Numbered from the stretch's first letter, positions 51,310 to 60,403 are shown. The stretch: DNA of 64,000 bases from Sphaerimonospora mesophila NBRC 14179 = JCM 3151 (GCA_001552515.1 BCRI01000011.1:23676-87675); one strand, 5' to 3'. Translations and numbers: made by a program. The notes: generated from the sequence alone by a model not told the origin.

Positions 51310-52665
51310 TCAGCGCCACCCCCGGGGGTCGACGCCGCCGGGCACCGGGACCTGCGGATCGTACGGCTCTCGGGTGAACACGAACGTGTTGAGATCGAGG
51401 TGCACGCCGCCGTCGCCGGAGCGGACCACCCGCAGCGTCTCACCGGCGTAGTAACCGTCCAGCCCGACCCAGGTGCCGTCGTCCCTGGCGGCGAACCGCG
51501 ACGCCCGGCCCTGACCGCTGACCGGCGTGAGCGACAGCCCCCGCCGCGGCAGGACCCGCAGCACGTACGGCGCCGGCCCCCAATACCACGGCCCGGTCAG
51601 CTCCAGCAGATCGTCGTCGACCTCGGCGGGCTCCCACTCGGCCGGCAGCTGCGGCTCATGCTCGGCCAGGATGTCCAGCAGGTCGACGTCGAGCGGCCCG
51701 CGCACCCCCGAGGTGGTGTTGGCCAGCCACAGCACGCCGACGCCCTCGGCGGGGTCGGCCCACACGGTGGCCAGGAACCCGGGCATCGACCCGGTGTGAC
51801 CGGCCAGCCGCCGGGGGCCGCGCGGGCCGGTGTGCCGTACGAGCTGGAAACCCAGGCCATAGCCCCGGGTCCAGGAGTCGCCGTCCTCCACGATGGCCGG
51901 CTCGCGCATCTCCGCGAGCGTCTCCGGCCGCAGCACCTCCGCCGTGTCACCCGCGACGAACGCCGCCCAGCGCGCCAGGTCGGCCGCCGTCGACCACATC
52001 TGCCCGGCCGGGGCCATCGCGACATGGTCGTTCTCCGGCTCCGGCAGCAGCACATCGGCCCACGGATGCACGGCGTACCCGGTCGCGTGCGGGGGCCGCG
52101 GGCGCGGGGTCGTGTCACGCATGCCGAGCGGCCGCAGGATCTCCTCGCGCACGACCTGCTCCCACGGCGCCGACCGCTTGCGCGCCACCAGCTCGCCCAG
52201 CAGCCCGAACCCCACGTTGGAGTAGTGGTAGCGCCGCCCCGCACGATGCCGCGCCGACTCCGGCCCCATCGCGCCGATCAGCTCGGCCACCGCCACCCCC
52301 GGCGTGCGCTCCCACCACGCGCCGGGCGGCTCGGCCGTCAGCCCGCTGGTGTGCGACAGCAGCTGGGCGATCGTCGCCTCGCCCACCGGCGTGCCCGGCA
52401 CGTGCTTGTCCAACGGATCGAGCAGATTCAGCCGCCCCTCGTCGCGCAGCCGCATCACCGCGACCGCCACCAGCGTCTTGGTGATCGACCCGATGCGATA
52501 CTGCGTGTCCCGCTCCGGCCGCTGCCCGTCGACCCGCCCCCGGGCCCCGAACCAGGCGATCTGCCCGTTCCGCACCACCGCCGCCACCATCGAGGGCACC
52601 CGCGACTGCGCCTGCTCGATCGCCAGCCTGCGCAGCATCGCGCGAGCCGTACCCTCCAGAACCAT
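51310..52665 (-). CDS. Serine hydrolase, class C beta-lactamase/penicillin-binding-like
   Basis: A 451-residue protein. The beta-lactamase fold (about 15-345) has the S-x-x-K motif YRIGSITKTLVAVAVMRLRD, the YSN motif RYHYSNVGFGLLGELVARKR, and an H-T-G-like GHTGSMPGFL in place of KTG. The C-terminal all-beta domain (about 350-451, ELTGPWYWGPAPYVLRVLPR) is of a type found in esterase-like members. No signal peptide is seen, so it is likely a cytosolic esterase or peptidase rather than a resistance enzyme. ATG 52665 with GGAGG eight bases upstream is preferred over GTG 52686. Confidence 0.9.
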   Translation of the reverse strand: MVLEGTARAMLRRLAIEQAQSRVPSMVAAVVRNGQIAWFGARGRVDGQRPERDTQYRIGSITKTLVAVAVMRLRDEGRLNLLDPLDKHVPGTPVGEATIAQLLSHTSGLTAEPPGAWWERTPGVAVAELIGAMGPESARHRAGRRYHYSNVGFGLLGELVARKRSAPWEQVVREEILRPLGMRDTTPRPRPPHATGYAVHPWADVLLPEPENDHVAMAPAGQMWSTAADLARWAAFVAGDTAEVLRPETLAEMREPAIVEDGDSWTRGYGLGFQLVRHTGPRGPRRLAGHTGSMPGFLATVWADPAEGVGVLWLANTTSGVRGPLDVDLLDILAEHEPQLPAEWEPAEVDDDLLELTGPWYWGPAPYVLRVLPRRGLSLTPVSGQGRASRFAARDDGTWVGLDGYYAGETLRVVRSGDGGVHLDLNTFVFTREPYDPQVPVPGGVDPRGWR

Positions 52666-52782
52666 CCCACCGACCTCCGCAATCACGACACCATCGTCGA
52701 TCGCATCAGGCTATCGGCCGGGGGAGCACAGCACGGGGCAGATCGTACGCGGCGCGGCGCGGCCTGGGGGACAATGCCAGCC

Positions 52783-55026
52783 ATGACCAACCCCTCCGGC
52801 ACGCCCGCCGGCAGGCCGCCCGGCACCGAGCTCAACTGCGTCCTCGAACGGATCACCTACGCCAACGAGGAGACCGGCTACACGATCGCCCGGGTCGCCG
52901 CCGAGCGCTCGGGCAGCGAGCTGCTGACGGTCGTCGGGCCACTGCTCGGAGCGCAGGTCGGCGAGTCGCTGCGGCTCACCGGCCGGTGGGGGTCACATCC
53001 CCGGTACGGCAGGCAGTTCGAGGTGTGGTCCTACACGACGGTCCTGCCGGCCACCATCCAGGGCATCCGGCGCTATCTGGGCTCCGGTCTGATCAAGGGC
53101 ATCGGCCCCAAGATGGCCGAGCGGATCGTGGACCACTTCGGCACCGACACCCTGCGCGTGATCGAGGAGGAGCCGGGCCGGCTGGTCGAGGTCCCCGGGC
53201 TCGGCCCGAAACGGACCCGCATGATCGCCGACGCCTGGGAGGAACAGAAGATCATCAAAGAGGTGATGGTCTTCCTGCAGGGCGTCGGGGTGTCCACCTC
53301 GATCGCCGTACGGATCTTCAAACAGTACGGCGAGGCCTCCATCGGCGTGGTCAGGAAAGAGCCCTACCGCCTGGCCGACGACGTGTGGGGCATCGGGTTC
53401 AAGACCGCCGACACCATCGCCCAGGCCGTGGGCATCCCCCACGACAGCCCCGAGCGGGTCAAGGCCGGGCTGCGCTACACGCTGTCCCAGGCCGCCGACG
53501 ACGGCCACTGCTACCTGCCGGCGCCCAACCTCGTCGCCGACGCCGTCAAGATCCTCGACGTGCCCGCCGAGCCGACCGCCGCCTGCCTGGAGGAGCTCGT
53601 CGCCGAGGAGGGCGTCGTCCGCGAGGACGTCCCCGTGGGCGAGGGCGGGGACACCACCGTCCCGGCGATCTACCTCGTGCCCTTCCACCGGGCCGAGCAG
53701 TCCCTGGCCGGCACCCTGCGCGGCCTGCTGACCTTCGGCCACGACCGGCTGGAGGCGTTCCGGTCCGTCGACTGGAGCGCCGCCTTCGACTGGCTGCGCG
53801 GCCGGACCGGCGCCGACCTCGCCCCCGAGCAAGCCCAGGCCGTACGGCTCGCGCTGACCGAGAAGGTCGCCGTCTTGACCGGCGGCCCGGGCTGCGGCAA
53901 GAGCTTCACCGTCCGCTCGGTCGTCACCCTCGCCCGGGCGAAACGGGCCAAGGTCATCCTGGCCGCGCCCACCGGACGGGCGGCCAAGCGGCTGTCGGAG
54001 CTGACCGGCCACGAGGCCACCACCGTGCACCGGCTGCTGCAGCTGCGCCCCGGCGGGGACGCCTCCTTCGACCGCGACAACCCCCTCGACGCCGACCTGG
54101 TCGTGGTCGACGAGGCGTCCATGCTGGACCTGCTGCTCGCCAACAAGCTCGCCAAGGCCGTACCACCCGGCGCCCACCTGCTGTTCGTCGGCGACGTCGA
54201 CCAGCTCCCGTCGGTCGGCGCCGGGGAGGTCCTGCGCGACCTGCTGGCCGCGCCCGACATCCCACGCGTACGGCTGACGCAGATCTTCCGCCAGGCCCAG
54301 GAGTCCGGCGTGGTCGTCAACGCCCACCGGGTCAACACCGGGCAGCAGCCCCTGGTGCGGGAGTTCCCCGACTTCTTCCTGTTCCCCTGCGAGGAACCGG
54401 AGGAGATCGCCGCGCTGACCGTCGACGTGGTCGCCCGGCGCATCCCCGCCAAGTTCGGCATCGACCCCCGGCGCGACGTCCAGGTCCTGGCGCCCATGCA
54501 CCGCGGCGCCGCCGGGGCCGGCGCGCTGAACATCGCGCTGCAGGAGGCGCTCACGCCGGCCAGGGAGGGCATGCCGGAACGCCGCTACGGCGGCCGCGTC
54601 TTCCGGGTGGGCGACAAGGTGACCCAGCTGCGCAACAACTACGACAAGGGCGCGGCCGGGGTGTTCAACGGCACGGTCGGCGTCGTCACCGCCATCACCC
54701 CCGAGGAGAGCAGGCTCACCGTACGCACCGACGAGGACGAGCACGTCGACTACTCCTTCGACGAGCTCGACGAGCTCGCCCACGCCTACGCGGTCAGCAT
54801 CCACCGCTCCCAGGGCAGCGAGTATCCCGCCGTGGTGATCCCCCTGGCGACCAGCGCGTGGATGATGCTGCAGCGCAACCTGCTCTACACCGCGATCACC
54901 CGGGCCAAGCGGCTCGTGGTCATCGTGGGATCGCGACGCGCGCTGGGCCAGGCCGTACGCACCAGGGGCGCCGGCCGCCGCCACACCGGCCTGACCCATC
55001 GGCTGCATCAGCGGGCGGACAGGTAG
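52783..55026 (+). CDS. recD2: RecD2-type (SF1B) ATP-dependent DNA helicase
   Basis: A 747-residue helicase. The N-terminal OB-like region (1-90, ELNCVLERITYANEETGYTI) is followed by helix-hairpin-helix repeats (95-190, GLIKGIGPKMAERIVDHFGT, LVEVPGLGPKRTRMIADAWE). Motor domains carry motif I VLTGGPGCGKSFTVRSV, Walker B LVVVDEASMLDLLLANKLAK, motif III LLFVGDVDQLPSVGAGEVLR, and a C-terminal UvrD-like end, YAVSIHRSQGSEYPAVVIPL and NLLYTAITRAKRLVVIVGSR. RecD2 unwinds DNA 5' to 3' outside the RecBCD complex and helps with repair and replication stress. ATG 52783 is chosen; a leading in-frame extension overlaps the divergent hydrolase gene. Its end overlaps the next convergent gene by 19 bases. Confidence 0.95.
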   Translation: MTNPSGTPAGRPPGTELNCVLERITYANEETGYTIARVAAERSGSELLTVVGPLLGAQVGESLRLTGRWGSHPRYGRQFEVWSYTTVLPATIQGIRRYLGSGLIKGIGPKMAERIVDHFGTDTLRVIEEEPGRLVEVPGLGPKRTRMIADAWEEQKIIKEVMVFLQGVGVSTSIAVRIFKQYGEASIGVVRKEPYRLADDVWGIGFKTADTIAQAVGIPHDSPERVKAGLRYTLSQAADDGHCYLPAPNLVADAVKILDVPAEPTAACLEELVAEEGVVREDVPVGEGGDTTVPAIYLVPFHRAEQSLAGTLRGLLTFGHDRLEAFRSVDWSAAFDWLRGRTGADLAPEQAQAVRLALTEKVAVLTGGPGCGKSFTVRSVVTLARAKRAKVILAAPTGRAAKRLSELTGHEATTVHRLLQLRPGGDASFDRDNPLDADLVVVDEASMLDLLLANKLAKAVPPGAHLLFVGDVDQLPSVGAGEVLRDLLAAPDIPRVRLTQIFRQAQESGVVVNAHRVNTGQQPLVREFPDFFLFPCEEPEEIAALTVDVVARRIPAKFGIDPRRDVQVLAPMHRGAAGAGALNIALQEALTPAREGMPERRYGGRVFRVGDKVTQLRNNYDKGAAGVFNGTVGVVTAITPEESRLTVRTDEDEHVDYSFDELDELAHAYAVSIHRSQGSEYPAVVIPLATSAWMMLQRNLLYTAITRAKRLVVIVGSRRALGQAVRTRGAGRRHTGLTHRLHQRADR

Positions 55027-56099
55027 GTCACCATGGAGGGCTGGTCGACCCGGCCGGTGCCCTTGTAGCAGGCCACGTCGCGCACGATCGCGTCCCCGCC
55101 GCCGGTGCCCCACGGCGCCAGCAGGTTGCAGTATTCGGGGCCGGGCCCGTAGGCGGTCACCTGCACGTGGTCGGGCAGCACGCCCACCTTGGGGAAGCGC
55201 ACCAGACGCAGGCCGGGGCCGGCGCTCTGGATCGTGTTGACCGCGCCCTGGGAGTTGTAGTTGACCCCGGACGGGATCGGGGCGTACGGACCGGCGACGG
55301 TCGGCTGGTTGTCGAAGGTGTAGGCGAAGTTCTTCGGCGGGATCGCCGCGCCGGTGACCGCGCGTTCCCGATGGTAGGTGAGGGTCCATCCGGTCTTCAG
55401 CGGCTTGTCGGCCTTGTCATGGCAGCGCACCACGATCTGCTGCACGCCGGGGCCCGCCCCCCACTTGGCCACCTTGCACCGGGCGGGCTGCTGGGCGTCG
55501 ACCGCGGTGACCTGGATGTTGCCCGCGTATCCGGAGGAGCCGAGGCCGGGCAGGTCGACCAGCCACTCCCCGGTCCCGGTCGGCGTGACCGTGTTCGTCG
55601 CGCCCGCCGAGTTGTGGTGGCTGACAATGGCGCCGCCGTCCCAGAACACGTAGCCGAACGCCTGCGGCGGCGGCAGCGTCCCGGTGCTGTGGGAGAAGAC
55701 GATGGAGAACCGCGCCCAGACCGGGCCGCCGCCGTACTTGTAGCACTGCACCGCCACGATCTCGTCGGGCCCGGACTGCCCCCATTTCTGGATCTGGCAC
55801 CATTCGGCGTACGGGGAGACCGCCGTCACGTGGACGACACCGCCATTGGGCACGCCGATCTGCGGGAACTTCACATACACTTGGCCGGTGCCGCCGGGGG
55901 AGACCTGGACGGTGAACCCGGGCGGCCAGCTGCCGGCCTGGTGCGCGGTGGTGGGGACGCCCGACGTGGTGTCGACGAGCGCGAACCCCCACAGGTTGGG
56001 CACCGCGGCTTGGGCCCCCGCGGCTCCGGCGCCCAGACCGGCCACGATCATTGCGATGACGAGGAGTGACCGCACGAGTAGTGCCTTCAGGTGGCGCAC
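55008..56099 (-). CDS. Secreted protein with three tandem repeats of an uncharacterised ~100-residue domain
   Basis: About 363 residues. Residues 1-30 are a signal peptide (LLVIAMIVAGLGAGAAGAQA). The rest is three repeats. Each opens with a FAxV/FxYxF strand (NLWGFALVDT, QAFGYVFWDG, KNFAYTFDNQ), has a hydrophobic VYVKFPQIG/LVDLPGLG/LVRFPKVG strand, then VxVTAxxP...W and a Cys pair (for example WCQIQKWG...VQCYKYGG, RCKVAKWG...VRCHDKAD, YCNLLAPWG...VACYKGTG). The paired cysteines suggest one disulfide per repeat. I do not recognise a function; it may be a surface or cell-wall associated binding protein. GTG 56099 with GGAG upstream is used, ATG 56111 is possible. Confidence 0.75.
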   Translation of the reverse strand: MRHLKALLVRSLLVIAMIVAGLGAGAAGAQAAVPNLWGFALVDTTSGVPTTAHQAGSWPPGFTVQVSPGGTGQVYVKFPQIGVPNGGVVHVTAVSPYAEWCQIQKWGQSGPDEIVAVQCYKYGGGPVWARFSIVFSHSTGTLPPPQAFGYVFWDGGAIVSHHNSAGATNTVTPTGTGEWLVDLPGLGSSGYAGNIQVTAVDAQQPARCKVAKWGAGPGVQQIVVRCHDKADKPLKTGWTLTYHRERAVTGAAIPPKNFAYTFDNQPTVAGPYAPIPSGVNYNSQGAVNTIQSAGPGLRLVRFPKVGVLPDHVQVTAYGPGPEYCNLLAPWGTGGGDAIVRDVACYKGTGRVDQPSMVTYLSAR

Positions 56100-56454
56100 G
56101 TGAATCTCCATCCATCCGACGATGTCTGACAAAGGTGGAGCATCTGGATGCAGCGTCTGCGCTGTCTTCTGCGCTCTTGATAGCTCTCGTGACGGTTCGC
56201 GAGAAGACCCAAGTCACTATGCGGTCAAGACACGGGGCGGCGTCGCGCCGCCGCTCGTGCCCGGCCTCCACCTCGTCTAAGCTGTCTACGCTTACTGGAG
56301 GCTTGGAGAATTTTGACGCGGACCTTACCCTGAGCAGGTGGAAACCTGCCCGTCAGTGACCGGATCGTGACCGAATCGGCCGCAAAAGTGTGCATATAAC
56401 TGGCAACCCCCAATAGAGTCTTTAGGGTGCCCTTTGCACTATGGGGGAGAGATC
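56100..56454. other. Divergent regulatory region between the repeat protein and the L,D-transpeptidase
   Basis: 355 bases with no gene that I can see. It is less GC-rich than its surroundings. GCAGGT-GGAA-ACCTGC (56334-56349) is a perfect small hairpin. GCATATAAC near 56391-56399 and TTTAGGGTG near 56421 are -10 candidates for the transpeptidase. The two secreted-protein genes face away from each other here. Confidence 0.5.
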
Positions 56455-57675
56455 GTGCCGAGCACTCGCACTCGTTCGAAGTTGTCGATCGCCGGAGTCG
56501 CCGTGGCCATGGCCGCCGCGTTGTCGGCATGCTCCGGCGGGTCGGGCGCGCCGGGATCGGCGGGCGGGGACGCCACTGAGGCCACCCCGGCCATACCTGC
56601 GCCCACCATCAAGATCAGCCCGGTCAAGGGCAGCGCCACCGTGCGCCCGGACAAGACCGTGATCGTCACCGCCGCCGGCGGCGCCCTCGACGAGGTCACC
56701 GTCCAGACCGCCGGCGGCGAGCCCATCGAGGGCAAGTTCAACTCCGCCCGCACCCGGTGGATCTCCAAGCAGCCGCTCAAGCCCGCGAGCAAGTACACGG
56801 TGTCGGCCACGGCCAGCGGCGAGGGCGGCCCCGCCACGCTGACCAGCCAGTTCACCACGCTCAAGCCGAAGTACGAACTGGCCGTCGCCGACGTCACCCC
56901 CGGCATCAAGGGCGAGACGGTCGGCGTCGGCATGCCGATCATGGTCACCTTCAACCAGTCCGTGAGCGACAAGGCCTCCGTCGAGAAGGCACTGAAGGTC
57001 GACGCGGAGAAGCCGGTCAAGGGCGCCTGGCGGTGGATCAACGACCGGCTGGTCATCTACCGGCCGGCCAAGTACTGGCCCGCCCACCAGAAGGTGAAGT
57101 TCACCGCCGAGCTGTCCGGCGTGCGCGGCGGCCGCGACATGTACGGGGTGAAGGACCACACCACGACCATCAAGATCGGCGCGGCGTGGATCAGCACGGT
57201 CAACGTCAAGACCCACACGATGGTCGTCAAGCGCGACGGCAAGACCCTGCAGCACATGAAGATCAGCGCGGGCAACGGGACCACGCGCGAATACACCACC
57301 ACCAGCGGCATCCATCTGACCATGGAACGCGGCAATCCGGTCACGATGATCTCACCGGGCCGGAAGCCGGGCGACCCCGGGTACTACAAGGAGGTCGTCA
57401 ACCACGCCGTCCGCATCTCCAGCAGCGGGGAGTACGTCCATGGCGCCCCCTGGTCGGTCGGCTCCCAGGGCCGCGCCAACGTCAGCCACGGGTGCATCAA
57501 CGCCCACCCGACCCAGGCCAAGTGGTACTACGACAACTTTCACCGCGGTGACATCGTGAAGATCGTCGGAACCGACCGGCCGCTGGAGTGGAACAACGGC
57601 TGGGGCTTCTGGCAGATGCCGTTCAGCCAGTGGAAGAAGGGCAGCGCCCTCGAGGGCGCGAGCTCCGACGCCTGA
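56455..57675 (+). CDS. L,D-transpeptidase lipoprotein (YkuD domain)
   Basis: A 406-residue exported enzyme. A lipoprotein signal with lipobox AALSACSGG (Cys27) is followed by immunoglobulin-like domains (about 45-240, including TVIVTAAGGALDEVTVQTAG). The YkuD catalytic domain spans about 245-375 and ends in SQGRANVSHGCINAHPTQAK, with the catalytic Cys in SHGC. It makes 3-3 cross-links between peptidoglycan stems and is insensitive to most penicillins. The layout matches actinobacterial Ldt enzymes (LdtMt2-type). GTG 56455 with GGGGGAGA upstream is used. A weak hairpin follows at 57722-57746. Confidence 0.93.
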   Translation: MPSTRTRSKLSIAGVAVAMAAALSACSGGSGAPGSAGGDATEATPAIPAPTIKISPVKGSATVRPDKTVIVTAAGGALDEVTVQTAGGEPIEGKFNSARTRWISKQPLKPASKYTVSATASGEGGPATLTSQFTTLKPKYELAVADVTPGIKGETVGVGMPIMVTFNQSVSDKASVEKALKVDAEKPVKGAWRWINDRLVIYRPAKYWPAHQKVKFTAELSGVRGGRDMYGVKDHTTTIKIGAAWISTVNVKTHTMVVKRDGKTLQHMKISAGNGTTREYTTTSGIHLTMERGNPVTMISPGRKPGDPGYYKEVVNHAVRISSSGEYVHGAPWSVGSQGRANVSHGCINAHPTQAKWYYDNFHRGDIVKIVGTDRPLEWNNGWGFWQMPFSQWKKGSALEGASSDA

Positions 57676-57721
57676 GCCGCCCCACCGCTTCTCCGCGACA
57701 GGCGGCGAAGCACAGGCCGAA

Positions 57722-57746
57722 CCTCCCCTCTCTCGCTTGAGGGAGG
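57722..57746. terminator. Weak hairpin after the L,D-transpeptidase gene
   Basis: CCTCCC (57722-57727) faces GGGAGG (57741-57746) with a 13-base loop. It lies between the transpeptidase and the small convergent ORF at 57787. Its strength is modest. Confidence 0.35.
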
Positions 57747-57786
57747 GACGAACCGCTGATGTCAGGGGCCGCTACGCGGTGGGGCG

Positions 57787-57984
57787 TCACGCTCCGCCGC
57801 GTTCCTTGGGGGCGTCGCAGACCAGGGCGTATCGCCAGAACAGGCGACGCGGGATCCGGACACCGGGCGGCTCCCGTGCGGCCGCGGCCCGGATGTCGGC
57901 CAGGGTCTCCTGGGGATCGGCGATGCACGGCCGCCGCAGGCCCGCAAGCGCGGCGTCCAGGCGTTCGCGCCCCCCGTCGAGCAT
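57787..57984 (-). CDS. Small hypothetical protein (65 residues)
   Basis: MLDGGRERLDAALAGLRRPC starts a compact frame containing IADPQETLADIRAAAAREPP and ending RYALVCDAPKERGGA. Amino acid use is normal for this genome and it begins ten bases after the OYE gene stop, so it may be co-transcribed with that gene. No known domain is seen. The ribosome site is poor (GAGG touches the ATG), and an inverted repeat CCTCTG-TGGT-CAGAGG at 57985-58000 spans the junction, so expression is uncertain. Confidence 0.45.
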   Translation of the reverse strand: MLDGGRERLDAALAGLRRPCIADPQETLADIRAAAAREPPGVRIPRRLFWRYALVCDAPKERGGA

Positions 57985-57993
57985 CCTCTGTGG

Positions 57994-59088
57994 TCAGAGG
58001 GCGTAGTCGTACTGGTCGGGCCAGGGTAGGCGCGCGGCGCCCAGCTCGCGGGCGGCCCGGTGCGGCCAGTGGGGGTCGCGCAGGAGCTCGCGGCCGAGCA
58101 GGACGGCGTCGGCCCGGCCCGAGGTGAGGATCTCCTCGGCCTGGTGCGGTTCGGTGATCAGGCCGACGGCGGCCACCGGCATGCCGGTCTCGGCGCGGAC
58201 CCGGGTCGCGAACGGCACCTGGTAACCAGGGCCGGTGGCGATCCGCGCGCCGGGCGCGTTCCCTCCGCTGGAGGTGTCAAGCAGGTCGACGCCGTGGGAG
58301 GCCAGCTCTTTGGCCAGGTGTACGGTGTCGTCCACGGTCCAGCCTTCGCGCTCGTCCTCGGGGTTCTCGGTGAGCCAGTCGGTGGCCGAGACGCGGAAGA
58401 ACACCGGAAGTTCCTCGGGCCAGACGGCGCGTACGGCGTCGACGATCTCCAGCGCGAGACGGATGCGGTTCTCGAACGGGCCGCCGTAGGCGTCGGTGCG
58501 GTGGTTGCTGTGCGGAGAGAGGAACTCGCCGATCAGGTAACCGTGCGCGCCGTGCACCTCCACCACCTGGAAACCCGCGCGCAGAGCGCGCTGCGCCGCC
58601 TGGGTGAAGTCGTCCACGACGCGCTGGATCTCCTCCACCGTCAGCTCCCGCGGCACCGGATGTCCCTCGGCGAACGGGACCGGGCTCGGCCCGACCGGCC
58701 GCCAGCCGCCGTCGGCGACGGCGATCGGCCCGCCGCCGCGCCACGGCCGGTCGGTGGACGCCTTGCGCCCGGCGTGCCCAAGCTGGATGCCGGGTACCGT
58801 GCCGTGCTCGCTGAGGAACCGGGTGATGCGGGTGAACGCCTGCTCCTGGCGTTCGTTCCACAGGCCCAGGTCAGCGGGGGTGATCCGGCCCTCGGGGGAG
58901 ACCGATGTCGCTTCGGTGAGGATCAGCCCGGTCCCGCCCACCGCCCGGGCCGCCAGGTGGGAGAAGTGCCAGTCGTGCGGCACTCCCGCTTCCGGGCCGT
59001 CCGTCGCGGCGCAGTACTGGCACATCGGCGACATCCAGACACGGTTGGGGATTGTCAGGGAGCGCAGGGTGATGGGGTCGAACAACAT
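57994..59088 (-). CDS. NADH:flavin oxidoreductase, old yellow enzyme family (YqjM-like)
   Basis: A 364-residue FMN-dependent TIM-barrel reductase. LFDPITLRSLTIPNRVWMSP with MCQYCAATDG gives the flavin-contacting Cys of the YqjM class; GIQLGHAGRKASTDRPWRGG gives the active-site His region. HGAHGYLIGEFLSPHSNHRT is the conserved family block and AEEILTSGRADAVLLGRELL the C-terminal phosphate site. It reduces activated C=C bonds with NAD(P)H. It is divergent from an ArsR-type regulator, and the shared region has nested palindromes (59116-59189), so it is probably induced by an electrophile or metal-like stress. The start is ATG 59088. Confidence 0.93.
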   Translation of the reverse strand: MLFDPITLRSLTIPNRVWMSPMCQYCAATDGPEAGVPHDWHFSHLAARAVGGTGLILTEATSVSPEGRITPADLGLWNERQEQAFTRITRFLSEHGTVPGIQLGHAGRKASTDRPWRGGGPIAVADGGWRPVGPSPVPFAEGHPVPRELTVEEIQRVVDDFTQAAQRALRAGFQVVEVHGAHGYLIGEFLSPHSNHRTDAYGGPFENRIRLALEIVDAVRAVWPEELPVFFRVSATDWLTENPEDEREGWTVDDTVHLAKELASHGVDLLDTSSGGNAPGARIATGPGYQVPFATRVRAETGMPVAAVGLITEPHQAEEILTSGRADAVLLGRELLRDPHWPHRAARELGAARLPWPDQYDYAL

Positions 59089-59115
59089 GGGGGCCTCTCA
59101 GTCTCGTCCGGTGTG

Positions 59116-59189
59116 GTAGTACGACATCCTTCGTGATACGAGAAACATCGTACTACGACAGTCATCGTAATACGACGACTGTCGTAGTA
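59116..59189. promoter_or_regulatory. Nested ArsR-type operator array
   Basis: TACTACGACAGTC (59151-59163) and GACTGTCGTAGTA (59177-59189) are perfect 13-base arms around the small palindrome TCGTA-A-TACGA (59165-59175). GTAGTACGA (59116-59124) and TCGTACTAC (59148-59156) form a second 9-base pair around TCGT-GAT-ACGA. The array fills the space between the OYE and arsR starts. Confidence 0.75.
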
Positions 59190-59221
59190 TGGAGAGCCGG
59201 GGATAGGTGAGGGGAGTGCCG

Positions 59222-59560
59222 ATGTCCGTCAGGGTCCTGGAGCATCCGAGGGTCGAGGAGATCCGGCTGGAGGCGGTGCTGCGCGCGCTCGCCGATCCCG
59301 CGCGCCTGGAAGTGGTGTGCTTTCTCGCTAGGACCGGGGGCGAGGCCGCGTGCTCGGAGATCGACCTCGCCGTCAGCAAGTCCACAGGGACGCACCACTA
59401 CCGCGTCCTGCGCGAGGCCGGGGTCATCAACCAGGTCTACCGAGGCACCGCGAAGATGAGCTCGCTGCGCAAGGCCGACCTCGACGCGCTGTTCCCCTGC
59501 CTGCTCGACAGCGTCATCTCCGCAGCCGCCAAGCGGCCTCGTACGCAGCGCAACAAGTGA
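59222..59560 (+). CDS. ArsR family transcriptional regulator
   Basis: A 112-residue winged-helix protein: LEAVLRALADPARLEVVCFL, then CSEIDLAVSKSTGTHHYRVL with REAGVINQVYRGTAKMSSLR. It has Cys in the CSEID segment but no clear CVC metal site of classical ArsR, so the sensed signal could be redox rather than arsenic. ATG 59222 has GGGGAG upstream; the longer frame from 59207 is less likely. It should repress the divergent OYE gene and itself through the nested palindromes at 59116-59189. Confidence 0.9.
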   Translation: MSVRVLEHPRVEEIRLEAVLRALADPARLEVVCFLARTGGEAACSEIDLAVSKSTGTHHYRVLREAGVINQVYRGTAKMSSLRKADLDALFPCLLDSVISAAAKRPRTQRNK

Positions 59561-59785
59561 GTGAGACCGGCCGGGAATGCGCCGGGACGGCGGGGTGTTC
59601 CGGGGCCACGTGATGATCACCCGCAGGCGCCCTTCGCGCCACGTGTGAGGTCGGCGCGATCGTCCGCCTGGACGTCAGAGCGTAGGAACGCGGCGCACCA
59701 CCGGCCGGGAGGGGCTGGCCGGGCGCAGCGGTCTCCAGCCGCCGCTGTCAGGACACGGTTGTATCCATTCAGGGGGAGGCACACC

Positions 59786-60340
59786 GTGCGCATACCTGAC
59801 CGGCCGTCAGCCTTCCCCAGCGACACTGCCCGTGACAAGTACCGGCGGCTGCCCATCCCGCCCGCCTACACCGACGAGCAGGTGCGTGAGCTGTCCGTGC
59901 CCGTACAGGTGTCGTTGGGCGACTGCAGCGCGCTGCACGACGCGCAGGCGGTGGCCGCACGGCTGGCCGAGATCACGCCGTCGTGGCGGGTGGAGATCGT
60001 GCCCGGCACCGGACACGCGCTGCCCGTCGAGACTCCAGACTGGACCGCCTACTCCACCGCCGCCCTCACCGACCCCGCGCTCGCCGCGGCCGCGCTCACC
60101 CGACCCGACGCGCTGGAAGACTTCCTCACCACCCGGCTCGCCACCGCGCAGCAGGCCGGGGTCCTCGCCTCCGATCGCGACCCGCGCACCGAGGTCGCCA
60201 CACTTCTGGCTCTCGCCAATGGCCTGACCGCCAGCGTCCTGGGCCGACAGCGCGGCTACGAGGCCGCCATCGCGATCACCGACTACCACCTCGACCGCCT
60301 CTTCGGAGCGGCGGCCACATTAGGGCCGCCCCCGGGCTGA
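59786..60340 (+). CDS. Chimeric ORF: alpha/beta hydrolase tail joined to a TetR C-terminal domain
   Basis: A 184-residue frame with a very good ribosome site (AGGGGGAGG) and GTG 59786. Residues about 35-85 ([36 protein letters not shown]) look like the last part of an alpha/beta hydrolase with its catalytic His but no nucleophile. Residues about 105-175 ([56 protein letters not shown]) look like the end of a TetR ligand domain without any helix-turn-helix. The two relics are joined in frame. It is either a pseudogene made by deletion or a new small ligand-binding protein. Confidence 0.5.
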   Translation: MRIPDRPSAFPSDTARDKYRRLPIPPAYTDEQVRELSVPVQVSLGDCSALHDAQAVAARLAEITPSWRVEIVPGTGHALPVETPDWTAYSTAALTDPALAAAALTRPDALEDFLTTRLATAQQAGVLASDRDPRTEVATLLALANGLTASVLGRQRGYEAAIAITDYHLDRLFGAAATLGPPPG

Positions 60341-60403
60341 GCCCCACCGACCCGGGCTCTTCAAGGCGACGAACCGGGGGCGTGGAGCACCCGGCCCGGG
60401 GGA

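Noticed and set aside
52665..52686. Calling the serine hydrolase a resistance beta-lactamase
   Set aside because: No signal peptide and an extra C-terminal domain; esterase or peptidase roles are more common for this build.
51400..52782. N-terminal extension of RecD2 to a 1208-residue protein
   Set aside because: The extra 460 residues overlap the minus-strand serine hydrolase gene and look like antisense text; the helicase proper begins at ATG 52783.
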